A stretch of 64,000 nucleotides of DNA from Hevea brasiliensis (Eukaryota > Streptophyta > Magnoliopsida > Malpighiales > Euphorbiaceae), in assembly GCF_030052815.1 (NCBI RefSeq), contig NC_079507.1, positions 58,965,119 through 59,029,118 on the forward strand, in the 5' to 3' direction. The notes beneath the pieces are model-generated. The model had not been told where the DNA came from. It ran no database searches and was given only the letters and a program-made list of their open reading frames with translations. The translations under genes and the position numbers were made by a program. This document shows, one piece after another, positions 52,805 through 64,000 of the stretch. Position 1 is the stretch's first letter; every line of letters begins with the position of its first letter.

Positions 52805-55800
52805 ACACACAAGTGTGTGAGAGGGTAATTTACTCAAAGTTCATACATCTGAAAAGGAAAATGTTAAGACGTCTCTGACAAGAGATCCTGCCTTTACCAT
52901 CAGCCTCTCCGCAAATCAGATGAAGGGAGGAAAATAACTCTAACCCCATGTTATAATGATGAAACTTTTCCCATATCAGATTGTTTAATTTATTCATATG
53001 CACTAAAGTTGTTCAACATCAACAAGTTACAAAAGCAGCAACAATAAACAAATTTCAGGCTATACGGATTCTTTTAAGGACATCACCTCTAAGAACGATT
53101 GAAGGACTCAACTACTCAACAGAAACAATTATTTAGCATATCTGCACCCAAATTAATAGCTAAAATAGTTCAAAGAGAACCCTTAACTGCACATTCACCA
53201 ATAATTCATATTCTGAGGATATCACCAAGTTAATAAAAAGAATTAGATGTTATATTTGCACCTAAAATTAACTAAAATAGTTCACTGATAATGCATAGCT
53301 ATTTGAAAACTAGCATATGTGATGGATTCCTAAAAAAATTTCAAGCATGATTAACATGCTACAACTGAATGACAATAAAATTCATGTGGAACAAGTACAA
53401 TTGAAGTTTAGGCATCACTGCTTAAAGAGATGGAGTGATACAATAGTGATGTGTTACCTCTAAAGGAGTAAGGGGGCACTTCCCATTGAGCCTAATTGCT
53501 CCAGGACGTATGGTACGACCAGGCTTTGTAAATTTCCCTTTCCAACCTCTTTCTCTTGCTGCTATCATGTCTTTTTCTTCTTGCTGTCCACCATCAAAAA
53601 CACAGCAAGAGAAAGCAACCATGTCCTGTGCACAAGAGGATAATATGTATTTGTTGCAAGATCAAATATTTTTAAACCAAAAAAATTGATCTCAGCCACA
53701 AAGAGCAGTAGCAATAAAAAAATTTTTATACTAACCTCCTCAAAGCGAAGATGCACAGAAACATACTTCCCACCATTGTTCACAATGCGTTCTTTCATTC
53801 TTGCCACTAAAGCTTCCCCCAGAGTTAATATGGGATTTGAAAATCTCAATGCTTCATAATTTGCCAAGCATCTAAGCCGCTGAACAGCTGGAGGAGCATC
53901 AAATGATAACCGATTTGCAAAAGGGGAAATCCTTATAACCCTGAGTCATTCATTAAAAAAATAATATTTCAAATTAACACAATCAATCAAACTAAGTAAT
54001 ATAGTCACCAGTCATCAATAACAAGCATGATGCAACATATGTCACAGTGTCATCAAAAGACGCTGACAACACTTAAAACATCTCTAAAAGATTAAAACAG
54101 AAACAAGCTGACCTAGTTGCACCTTTCTTAGTAAGACTTGCTTGAACTCATTTGAATGAGCCAAGTTGATGCCAATTTTAAAGCATGTCTAATGCTTGTC
54201 TAACAAATGACCCAATTTTGAACTAGGAAACTCATCTTACTTATATTGTCTAACATATGGACTAAACACACTTATTTGATTTTGAAGTTTATATTTATTT
54301 ATTCAATACATAACCAAAAAAAAAAATCTTATTTATATTTAATGATGTGGTCATTTAATTTTTTTAGTTTTTACATGCTATTATGCATAATAATACTATA
54401 AAGAATTTTGTACAAGAAAATCAATTAAAGATTTATACCTATCGAATCAATTTAAGATTTATGCCCATTGAAATTTCTTTAGTGAAATATGTAATTTTTT
54501 TGAATTAATTTATGAATGGTTCAATATTTCATTATAACTTTACATTCAACATAGGATTATCCTGTTCTTAACTTAGGATTTTCTACTTTTTTTTATCAAG
54601 CTTTGATTACAGCCAAGTGGAGCTTTGCTGGCTAGTTTTTTGATGAATATAACCAAGCTCAAGATCATATAAAAGTTAAATAAAGTTGAAGACAAGCTTA
54701 GCTTGAGTTTGACTCGTTTCTGAAGTTAAACTAGTTGAAGAAATGTCTAGCTGAAGCTTGGCTTATACCTGAGTCAAGAATGAGTGATGCTTGAATGGCT
54801 TTAAAATCAATCAAGCTTGATGTCTCTAAAGCTTAACTCATAATGGCCCATTAGCAGCTCCATCCAATATATTCTAGAGATGCAAATCTCTTGATGTATA
54901 TGTTTTTAGATCATGAAAAGTATGTACCAGAGAAATCCAACATAAATTTTAATGCTACAAAGAAGAATTTGTTAAGATGCAAATGCTTCACAATTCAAAA
55001 TTCAAGAACTAGAAGAGGGCAGCCCCCCATCAAATAAAAAGAGAAAGGACTATATGGCATTTGAATATGATTATCCCCATTTAAATTAATGAAGAACACT
55101 CCCCAAGTATACCTGAATTGGGAAGTGGAATTTGCATAGCTTACACAAAAAGTTGAGATATAGGGCCTCATAAGGCTAAGCAATCCGAAGTAGCAACATT
55201 TATGACATTTAGACATAATGAAATATGCATTATTAACTAGGCAATAAATGAGGGGCTGACAGATTAATAAAAGAGTAGTAGGAGAAGGACAAGCAATTCT
55301 CAGTTCCCAACTATCTAGAAGGAAGAGAAATCAAGCAAATTAAACTTGCAAAAAAACTATCTTGAACCAATTAATACCATATATCTATAACTCACTTTTC
55401 CTCCAATAGCCTTGGAAGTACAACATCCTTGTAGTACTGAATGGATGACCATGCTTTCACTCTGAAGTTGTATACATTGGTCAAATTATGATCAAAGCGC
55501 TCCATAAGATACACAGGAATCTTATCCACCACCTGTACATCATTTTCCAAAGTACTGATGAAATAATCTTCATCATAGATGTCTCTAAATTTGCTGGACA
55601 AGTAAAACCCCAAGTCAGACACTTTGGTCAATGTGAAATCACAGTATATCAAACTATGACACAAAAAAAAAAAAAAAAAAAAAAAAAAAAGAAGAAGAAG
55701 AAAACAACAACAATCGGCCATCAATCACGCATGAGCAATTGGAATAAAAGAACAAGCACAAATCATCAACAGTTTATCTGGCATACAACATCTTAAATAA

Positions 55801-58800
55801 CGTGTGGTTCACTTGTTAAAGAAATTCTAGATAACATATAGTTCACATGCTGGTAGCTCTCAACTCAATTCACGAGCTAGTTTAATGAAAATTATAACTG
55901 ATAGCCAGTAGCAAATCTCTCAGGAAGCTAAGCATGCATGAGTTGGGAACCACTAGGGACAAACAAGATTCAAAAACCCACCCCATAAAAATCAATCCAC
56001 CCAATCCATTTAAGATTCAATATAAACCAAAACATCCTTTATTTTGTCAAAGAAGTTATTGATGTCAGGAATTGGATTATGCATTGATTTCTTCAAAAAT
56101 TATATCTTGCTGGGTGCTGAGGAACATGAGACTTGTTTTCTGTTTTACACACAGGGTTGAGGGTATGCCAAGCCCACAGTATATCTTCAATGCAAATCCA
56201 ATTGGAACTCCAATGTATTGGTTTTCATTTTAAAAAATTTTCAGCTCAAAAAGCTAAGGAAAAAATTTTTTGCACACGTGATTTCATAAGACATCACACA
56301 AGAATATGGTTATCATACATAATAAGGTATTACTTTGAACAAAGAGGTTTTGCAGCCAGTGAGTGTCAGTCAAGAGCATTCTTATGTTATCTACCATTTA
56401 TTATCCATAAGCAAAAGTATTAAGGCAAACTAATGGATGCCAAGAATAGTAAGGTCAATTTATTCATTTATTGTCCATAAGGATAGTCCAATATCAAGTG
56501 AAGGAATCAGCTCATACTACCTGAAATGGGTAATAAATTCTCAACATTTCAGAAGTCATATCAATGAACTTAAATTTTCACTGCTACCAACTATTAATCC
56601 AATGCATTGTCCCTAAAACATTACACCAAAGAAAAGGCACTGACGAACCTGGGATCTCTCCAGATACTATGATAATGAAAATTTGGGATGAGAAGTGTTG
56701 CATTTAGAAAGCCTGCCACAGCAACTGCATTGCATACCTACAAAGCATCCACAATAGTTGTGTTAACAATGCATAGAACAGATTATTAAATGGGGAGAAG
56801 GTAAAGAGAAAGAGAAGCCTGGCATATATAAAGCAAGGGATCAAACCAACCGATGTCCTCTGCTGATTCAGGCCACCATTCGCCTCAACATATATGTAAC
56901 CATTTGATTCAGGTAATCCTATCATGAAAAAAGCACCACAACAGCAAAGCTTCATTAACATAGAAGATTAGCATAATTATGATAGTATGATACAGATGAA
57001 TATGTAGGATGGAACAAATTTTTGAAAAACATGTGAATAAGAGAAGATGAAATATAGTGATGTCTCGAAAGTGAGAACAGAGTATAAAACGTTAGTGACT
57101 AAGATAAAAAGCATGCAATCAGCATGTTATGATACAAACAATTTCAGCTGATAATACATAATTACGCGTGACAGCTCAATAAAGATTGGAGCAACATTTA
57201 AATGGAGTGGCCCCAAGTGCAAAACCTTAATGATTAGAATCAGTATTCCAACTTGAAGATTCCAAATTAGTCCTACTGGACTTGAGGTAGGGGATACAAG
57301 AAAGCTACCCTGTTCTGGAGCTTCGGTAAAATGCCATAGTATGGGCGTCCTAATAAAAAGTGCCTGGAAATACACTGGCTTTAGTAAAATGTCAAAGGTA
57401 GCTTGGGTCATGCTGCTAGCAGTAAGGGTATGGTAGAACGATTATCATTGTAGCCAAATAAAGCACCAAATTGATGATCATTGCAGCAAAATAAAGTGCT
57501 AATACTAGCACAAATAGTAATGCAGAGATCACATGAATGCTATGAAGGAAGTATAAAAAATGGTGGTGGCAAGAATGCCATTGCAGTAGAAAATGTGACT
57601 GCTTTTGGAAATTATAAAGATGGGGGGGCAATAGAAGAGGAAGAAAGCAATATATTTTAAACAAACAAGCTCGTTATCGGTGATAGATTGAGAATTTTTC
57701 ACCTCCTGCCATAACTATGTAGCATCTTAACATTTGCATAATCTATGTTCAAAACATTTTGTGCTGTTGCAATTTCTCTGATATCCAACCGATAGCACTT
57801 CACATTACACATCATCATGTAAAGTCATAGAATGACGGCATAGAATGACAAAATTTCAGATGGAAAGAAACTTGATGTGAAATTGCATAGTAAATTTACA
57901 GCACGACTTGGCTCAACAGTTTCAAGAGCATCTAGTTAAGTGTCTATGTAAGACAGCCACAGTTTGCAACTATGTTCTCCACATTCCAAGTATGACCCAT
58001 GGCAAAGATATAAAAAGTTGCAGCAAGAAACTTAATTGCTGAAAGCAATGTCATTTACTGCATCTACTATAACTTTAGATATTATTTACTTCATTACATT
58101 TACATGTTAACAATTAATGATTCAGATTCCCAAAATAATCCATATGTGGCAAAAGCAATAAAATAACAGTTATACCTCCAGAAGACTTGTTCACACATGA
58201 TCTCCACTCTCCACCTTTATATGAGTTTTTCCATATCGTTGATAGCTACAATAAATTTGATTGCTTATGTGAGAGCCAACTATTTTTAAAAAATACATAA
58301 ATTATATAAAAAAAAAATCAGACAAAAAAGCTGATGCAGCCATAGACAAAATGAACACGTGATAATAGGGCATGTTGAGACTTGAGAGAACATAAAACAG
58401 ATATAATTGTCCAGAGCCAGTTTTGGAATGAAGAGACTACAAAACCACATAACTGTTTCCAATAAGTAATTAGTTATGGATCACCAAGAAGGTGTAAGCC
58501 CTTATACAAATAAGCAATGCTCTTTGAATACATCTAAAGTTTTAACCCACCAAGGGCAACATTTACAGAAAATTTCTGTTCCTAGCCAGCAATAAATTAC
58601 TGAAGATCATAGTGCTAATTGCTCAGTGCTCAGATTATGCTTTGGGCTACTGAATTGTAAGAAGCATTCTATTGAATTTTCAAAAGCCTATGTTTCAATA
58701 TATACATCCAAATCCAACAATTGCTGGGCATCACCAATTGCTATTATGCTGTAGTTCGGTATCAAACACAACATCCAGCAAATACCAAGCTGTCTCAGAA

Positions 58801-59433
58801 CATCATAACTAAATTATAAAATCCACATAATTTTCCTCCACTCACTTGGTTCTGATTTGCAACAAGCAATGCCAAACAGCCATTGCATTCTATCAACGAA
58901 AGAAAAAAAATCTCTACAACAGCCAGAAGATCCCAATCTCAAAATCACCACAAAAGCCAAAGAACCCGCCCAAAAAATTTAGTGCTAAACAAGATCAAAC
59001 CCACATCACTAATCCACCAAAAAATTTTAGAAATGATACATAAGAACTAAAAACTCACCGCATCAGCAGAGGAATTATCGGCATCCATTTCGGGTCGGAG
59101 CTTCTGGTAAAGCTGAGGACTCCTATAGACGGACCCAGGAGCAGGCTTGTGCTTAATGACTGGAACGACATCAAATGTCACCGTTCCCATATACAAAAGC
59201 ATACCAGAGATGTAAATAAGAGGGGCAAAGAGGAAAATCCCCTGACGGCGGAGGAGTACCGAAAGGAGAAGCCAAGCGAGGCGATGAGCGAGGGTCCGAC
59301 CGGGCTGGTGGGACGGCGGAGTGAAGCGCTTGGAACGGCTGCCCCCGTGGCGATACCTCGGGGAACGAAGAGGCGATTGTGGCGGTGACGGAGTCGTGTG
59401 GCCGCTGCTCGGTATCCTGTTGTATGCGTGCAT
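51050..59433 (-). CDS. ESMD1-like: Plant GDP-fucose protein O-fucosyltransferase family protein, ESMERALDA1-like
   Basis: Ten exons on the minus strand: 59059-59433, 58176-58245, 56851-56918, 56649-56737, 55396-55593, 53736-53940, 53458-53625, 52019-52186, 51745-51935 and 51050-51206. All are GT-AG, phases agree, 562 aa. The protein starts [16 protein letters not shown], has a basic, serine/proline-rich N-terminus, then one membrane segment (about residues 66-85), as in type II Golgi proteins. The O-FucT domain follows: [16 protein letters not shown] at about 154-169, [15 protein letters not shown] at about 326-340 with the H-x-R motif, and [17 protein letters not shown] near 468-484. The C-terminus carries [13 protein letters not shown]. 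The sequence and the neighbouring PAHX point to the ESMERALDA1 (At2g01480) group, reported to influence cell adhesion in pectin mutants; the acceptor substrate is not known to me. The gene looks intact. Introns are large and carry repeats. Confidence 0.93.
52774..52811. repeat. (AC)n microsatellite in an O-fucosyltransferase intron
   Basis: AC dinucleotides with one T interruption, in the 1271-base intron between exons 7 and 8 (52187-53457). The following GTGTGTGAGAG can pair back with it. Confidence 0.9.
54100..54880. repeat. AAGCTT-rich repeat in intron 5 of the O-fucosyltransferase gene
   Basis: The 1455-base intron between exons 5 and 6 (53941-55395) contains a block dense in AAGCTT/GAGTTTGACTCG-like strings (54640-54850) and a shorter related block near 54130-54170 (CTTGCTTGAACTCATTTGAA). 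This resembles a common plant MITE type with AGCTTGAG-rich ends, here strongly diverged. Ends are approximate. Confidence 0.4.
55662..55702. repeat. Poly(A) and (GAA)n tract beside an exon
   Basis: About 29 A followed by GAAGAAGAAGAA. On the gene strand this is a long pyrimidine tract about 70 bases before the splice acceptor of exon 5. Confidence 0.9.
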
Positions 59434-60534
59434 TTATTAACAATGAACTTTTGGATCTCTGTGTCTCCGTTTTCGCTTCCTCAGCTACGACGTCGTCATG
59501 CATAAGCGTTTACGTTTTAAAATTCGGCGGCGTCCCTGCGTTCGGGTTTAAACTTATTTTTGCCTGACTTTTTTACTCTCTTGCGTTGCTGTGGATTCCT
59601 CTCTCTCCGTCTCCCAGTGAGTTGTATGCGTGACGATTCTATTAGAGCAGAGGAAGGAAGGAAGGAAAGAGACAGAAAGAGGAAAGAAAGAGGGCACGTG
59701 CAGCGGAAAGAATGGGGGTGACGATGATGTATATTGCAATTGTTGTTTGGGCTGGTGGAAAGGAAAAAAGTATAATATTTTTTTTTTTGAGTTTTTTTTT
59801 TTAATATTTTCGATTTTTGGGGAAATCAGTAATGACTTGGTTTTGTTAATCAAATTGCTTCACATTCTATGTTGTGGAGTTGATTTGGCTCTGTCATTTT
59901 CTTTTTTACATATTGGATTTCGATTTTTCTATAAATATTTTATTTTTTAAATTTTATAATTAATTTTTATTTAAATTTTTTTATGAAATGAATTTTCTTT
60001 ATTATTTATTTGATTCGATGAAAAATGTTTATTTAGAATCAATGATTTAAATTTTTGATATATAATATTTAAAAAGAAATTGGGATATTTAATCATTCAC
60101 AGCCAACCATGGTAATATTTTTATATTTCATTTGAAGTAAACATCACAATATAATTGAATTAAACATTTTAATATCATTCAAATGGGAATTTGAATCAAA
60201 GTTTACATAATTTTTACACATTGCTCATATTGTGTATGATAATAAACCCAATATTGTCTCCTTTTTTTATTTTTTTTACTAAATAAAGTAACGGAAGCAC
60301 GTGCAAAGACGAGGGGAGATGATGGGGTGGCTCCTTTCTGGCCCCTGCTTCCAAACACAGATTTAGATTTATTTTCTGTGGGAATTTCTGCCCAGCCATC
60401 ACTCTGCGTCTAAAGCCCATCTGGCCATCCCCTGCCAATAAAGGTGAATATATTTCATTATTATGCATACAGATCATTTTTTTTTAGTAGTTGTTTTTGA
60501 TAGATATTTTCATTGCAGTTAAAAAAATATTTTA
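59434..60534. other. O-fucosyltransferase promoter side and AT-rich flank
   Basis: The first 250 bases upstream of the minus-strand start codon are purine/pyrimidine-skewed (GGAAGGAAGGAAAG near 59651) and contain a palindromic CACGTG at about 59695; a second CACGTG is near 60299. These are G-box-like, but use is not shown. No gene is seen to the right. Confidence 0.4.
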
Positions 60535-61105
60535 CGGTGTTCGATTCAAATCGAATCGAATTAAATCGAATCGAATTAAATTAAAAAAATTGAATCGTAA
60601 ATTTTAGAAATCGAATCGAATCGAAATGGGTGAAAAATTGAATCGAATTGAATCGTTCTATTTCAGTTTAATTTGATTTAAACCGATCGGTTTGATTTTT
60701 TATTGATTTTTTAATTTAGACTTGATTTTCAAGTTATTTGATCTAATTTTAACTTTGGTTTGAATCTAACAACCATTAATTAATGAAATTAAACAATTAA
60801 TATATATATATAATTAAATATAATTCATAAATTTTCTATAAAAATAAATCAATTTAAAATTGATTCGGTTCGATTTAGTTTGATTTGACTATATAAATTA
60901 CTATTTGGTTCGGTTCGGTTCGGTTTAACCGAATTTTTTCTCTTTAAAATCGAACCGAACTGAAATAATTGAAATTTTTATAATGTAAAACCGAATCGAA
61001 TCTATTTAATTTTAAAATCAAACCGATTGAATCGAATTGACTCAGTTTAATTCGATTTTTCGATTTGAACCGAATTCTACTCAGGCCTAATTCTACCCCT
61101 AAATC
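60535..61105. repeat. MITE-like repeat rich in GAATCGAATCG / CGGTTCGGTTCGG
   Basis: The left end holds GATTCAAATCGAATCGAATT and the right end AATTCGATTTTTCGATTTGAA, imperfect inverted copies. The middle has GGTTCGGTTCGGTTCGG followed by AACCGAA. Repeats with this sequence style are widespread small transposons in plant genomes. A target duplication could not be fixed. Confidence 0.6.
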
Positions 61106-62481
61106 ATTGTAGTCATTAGAGTAGTTTTTCGAATTTATTTATTTATCTCCATGTACCTTGAATTTATAAAATGATAAAAAGATCTCCTTGCTCTTAATCG
61201 TAGATGGAGATCTTGCACTAACCTCAAATACAGCCCTTTTTGCCGGTACCCTCTGGTTCCTCCTTCAGTGTTTTTTTTTTTTATTACCAGAATCCCCTTC
61301 AGTGTTATTTAAACCCTTCATTTATCTTCTTTTGCACTGTTGGCTTGCGCACAAAGACTCCATTGCTCGCAGAACTACACCAAATAAATTAATGCCGTTC
61401 TGAGTCATGTTCCTCAAGACATTTGCTATCAGACTTGGTTGGTATTAAATTTAAAAAATAAAAAATATTAAAGATAAATTAATATTTAGAAAGAAATAAC
61501 TACTAGTACCTTTTGTCACTATCGCCGTCCAAACCGAGCACAAGCAAACCCACCAAATCACAGGTCATTGCCAACTCTGCGCTTTAACCTCTAAGAAACG
61601 AGGAGCCATTAAATTACCAGCCAATTTGGGATCTCTACTTTTGAGTCTTGGACTAGCCCATTGAAGATTTTCTTTGTTGATGAAATGAGATTAGGCAGCT
61701 GACTTCAAAGATTGCGAAATGTACTTAGGAAGGAATAAGCTCTAAATCGTTGTCTAGTTTTGACAAAGAGGATAAGAAATTAATGTAACTATCAGTTTCG
61801 AAGCTTTTGAGACTCCCAATTAAAATGAATTAGACCCCCTACCTAACACCCCACAACTCGTGCAATTTGCCACAAAAGCGTCACCTTCTCAATTGGGACC
61901 TAGGCTAAGAGCTCCGTGGTGTGTAAAGTTTATATATATATATATATATATATAATTATTAAATTCTAAATATAAATTATTATTAAAAATACATTTTTGA
62001 TATTAATCATCAATCAAAATATATACAAAATTAAACAAATTTAAATAGTATACAAACAATAATAATTGAATTTACAATGAACACAATAATAAAAAAAAAA
62101 ATTCTAATTAAACCAAGAGAAATATGTAGTAACAAAACAAATAAAAAGTCAACAGAGCTTTCTGTAATGGATCCATAAGATGAGCTAATTTTATTTAATT
62201 TTTTTAATCTAAAAACTAAATGTAAGGTCCATAATCAACGGAAATGCAAGTATGCAGCGTTGAAAACCTCTCAACAACTCCAGGACCCACCTAGGATTGA
62301 CATCCAAAAAAATGACGAGATCATGAAAACGATACCAGAGAGATAGGGAAGGCAAGCAAAATGGGGCGGCTAAAAGACTATAAGATATAACCCACAAGCA
62401 AAATAGGATATTCCATTTGTAGCACTCAGTAGTTACTCAGACTAATATCATCTGCCCACAATTTCTTTTCTAGTAGCCCAA

Positions 62482-62537
<56 letters not shown>

Positions 62538-64000
62538 AAATAAAGTACTGTTCTGATATATACACATAAAATAAAATACTGTTCTAATACTGTCACATAA
62601 AATTTTAAAATTATTATATTTACATCATATGATAATATTTAAAGTAGTTAAATTTTCTTTTGTGCTAAGTGGCAATGTCAAGTGGTAATATTAAATTAAA
62701 TTTATTACTAATAATATTTTCTCCTTCCTGCATATGGCAATTTCATTAAATTAAATTTATTGGTAGTAATTTTTTTTCTTACCTCATTTGTCAATTTTAT
62801 TGATAGTAATTTTTTTTCTCTTATTTAATTTTTAAGTTATAATTCAAATTTAACTTTTTACTATCTAAATACACATAAAAAATATATTCAATATGCTTAA
62901 ATACACATATTTTCTTTTTTATCAATATCAAAGTTCAATTTATTGAGTATAAGAAATTAAATGAATAATATTATATTATCTGTGATCCAAAATTTATCAT
63001 TTGTGAATTGTAATGATTCTGTAGACTTAAAATGAGGCAAATAAGTTACTGCAGGCCATGTGTCTTCATTTGAAGGTTATACCACAAACATATTATTAGA
63101 TCAGCACTACAATCTCAAATTTACAAATCAAATAATAGGAAGATCTATCATAAGATTTACCTCAATAAATAAAACATGCCTCCTATAACATTAAAAATAA
63201 ATAAATAAATGCAGATTTTATTTAACTAGTATTAGAATAGAATGATCCTGTTCTTGCAAAAAAACAAGCCCAAAAAAATAATCTTCGTAGTAACGAAAGT
63301 TTCCTATATTTTTTGAAAATAAAGTTGAATTATTTTTCTTTTTAAATAAATTAAGTAGAAAATTAATAATCTCAATAAGAAACAAAAGCACAAAAGCTAG
63401 TATAAACAAGTCAAATGAAAAAAAAAAAACATAGTAAAATTACCATAAAGAGTGGTAGAAGAATTTTAATTAAATTTAATTTATATTTTCTAAATAATTT
63501 TAATTAAATTTAATTTTCTTTAAAATATTTGTTCTAAATTATAACTAAGAATCAATGATATTTGAATAAATTAAAAATTGATTTTTTTTAAAAGATGTCT
63601 AATTACTAAAGGTATTTAAAAAAAAGATCAAAATTAAATTTTATCTATATTTTTTAAATAGTTGTAATATACAATTATTGCATAATCTAATTTTCTAGAT
63701 ACAATTTTTAATTAATATGATATTTCAAATTTAAATAATGAAAAAATATCAATTACTATAATTAGGTTTAATTTCTTTTAAAATATCTGTTTAAAATTAA
63801 AATTAAGAATCAGTAGATATTTGAATTTTTTTTAGAAATTAATGATAAATTTTTTTATGTGTAATTTCCTTTAAAATATATGCTTTAAATTAAAATAAAA
63901 AAATGAGGGATATTTGATTTCTGGAGAGAAATTAATGATTGGAATTTTAAAGGTAATTAATTTTCAATTTAAAAAAAGAGAAATGTCAACATTAAATTTT
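61106..64000. other. AT-rich terminal stretch, no gene recognised
   Basis: Contains (AT)n tracts at about 61930-61954 and 62485-62531. A short motif of about 75 bases occurs three times in diverged form, starting near 63519, 63770 and 63868 (TTTAAAATAT.TG....AAATTA). A 62-codon minus-strand frame (62209-62397) resembles nothing known. Nothing else supportable was seen. Confidence 0.5.

Overview
The window is nuclear DNA of a flowering plant. It has AT-rich intergenic DNA, GT-AG introns in multi-exon genes, and large nested LTR retrotransposons. Three intact genes are recognisable: a WOX1/WOX6-type homeobox gene, a phytanoyl-CoA-hydroxylase-like dioxygenase and an O-fucosyltransferase. Their protein sequences fit a eudicot, probably a rosid; I cannot name the species.

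Left part (1-37242) is repeat DNA made of two nests. Nest A is a Ty1/copia element (from 12459 rightwards) broken by a Ty3/gypsy element (gypsy #1, 3' end only, up to 12458). The 3' LTR of gypsy #1 is itself broken by a 5.9-kb element (5685-11569) with TGTCG...CGACA ends, an ACTGT target duplication, a 58-bp tandem array and a spliced, once-interrupted gene. Nest B is a fragment of a LINE tail (about 15957-16183) broken by gypsy #2 (16185-37242, target duplication CTAAA). The 3' LTR of gypsy #2 is broken by gypsy #3 (24108-35882, minus strand, two LTRs of about 3.45 kb, target duplication GGCTG/GGCTA). All the element coding regions are broken by stops, frameshifts or deletions.

Right part (37243-64000) is the gene-bearing segment. 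A WOX gene (+, 4 exons, 38571-40253) lies about 1.3 kb from the end of gypsy #2. It is followed by a small non-coding LTR retrotransposon (41703-43292, TRIM-like, target duplication ATAAC), then a 9-exon PhyH-family dioxygenase gene (-, 45146-49355) and a 10-exon O-fucosyltransferase gene (-, 51050-59433). All three were spliced by hand; every junction is GT-AG, the phases agree, and the proteins come out full length (342, 283 and 562 aa). From memory, Arabidopsis has the same trio side by side as At2g01480 (ESMERALDA1), At2g01490 (PAHX) and At2g01500 (WOX6/PFS2). This looks like an old conserved block, and it places the WOX gene at the WOX6 locus although its architecture is more like WOX1.

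The last 4.5 kb (59.5-64 kb) holds the O-fucosyltransferase promoter, an AT-rich MITE-like repeat and simple repeats, with no recognisable gene. No tRNA, rRNA or CRISPR array was seen. The least ordinary object is the 5.9-kb TGTCG...CGACA element: it is either a giant gene-bearing solo LTR or an undescribed kind of transposon.
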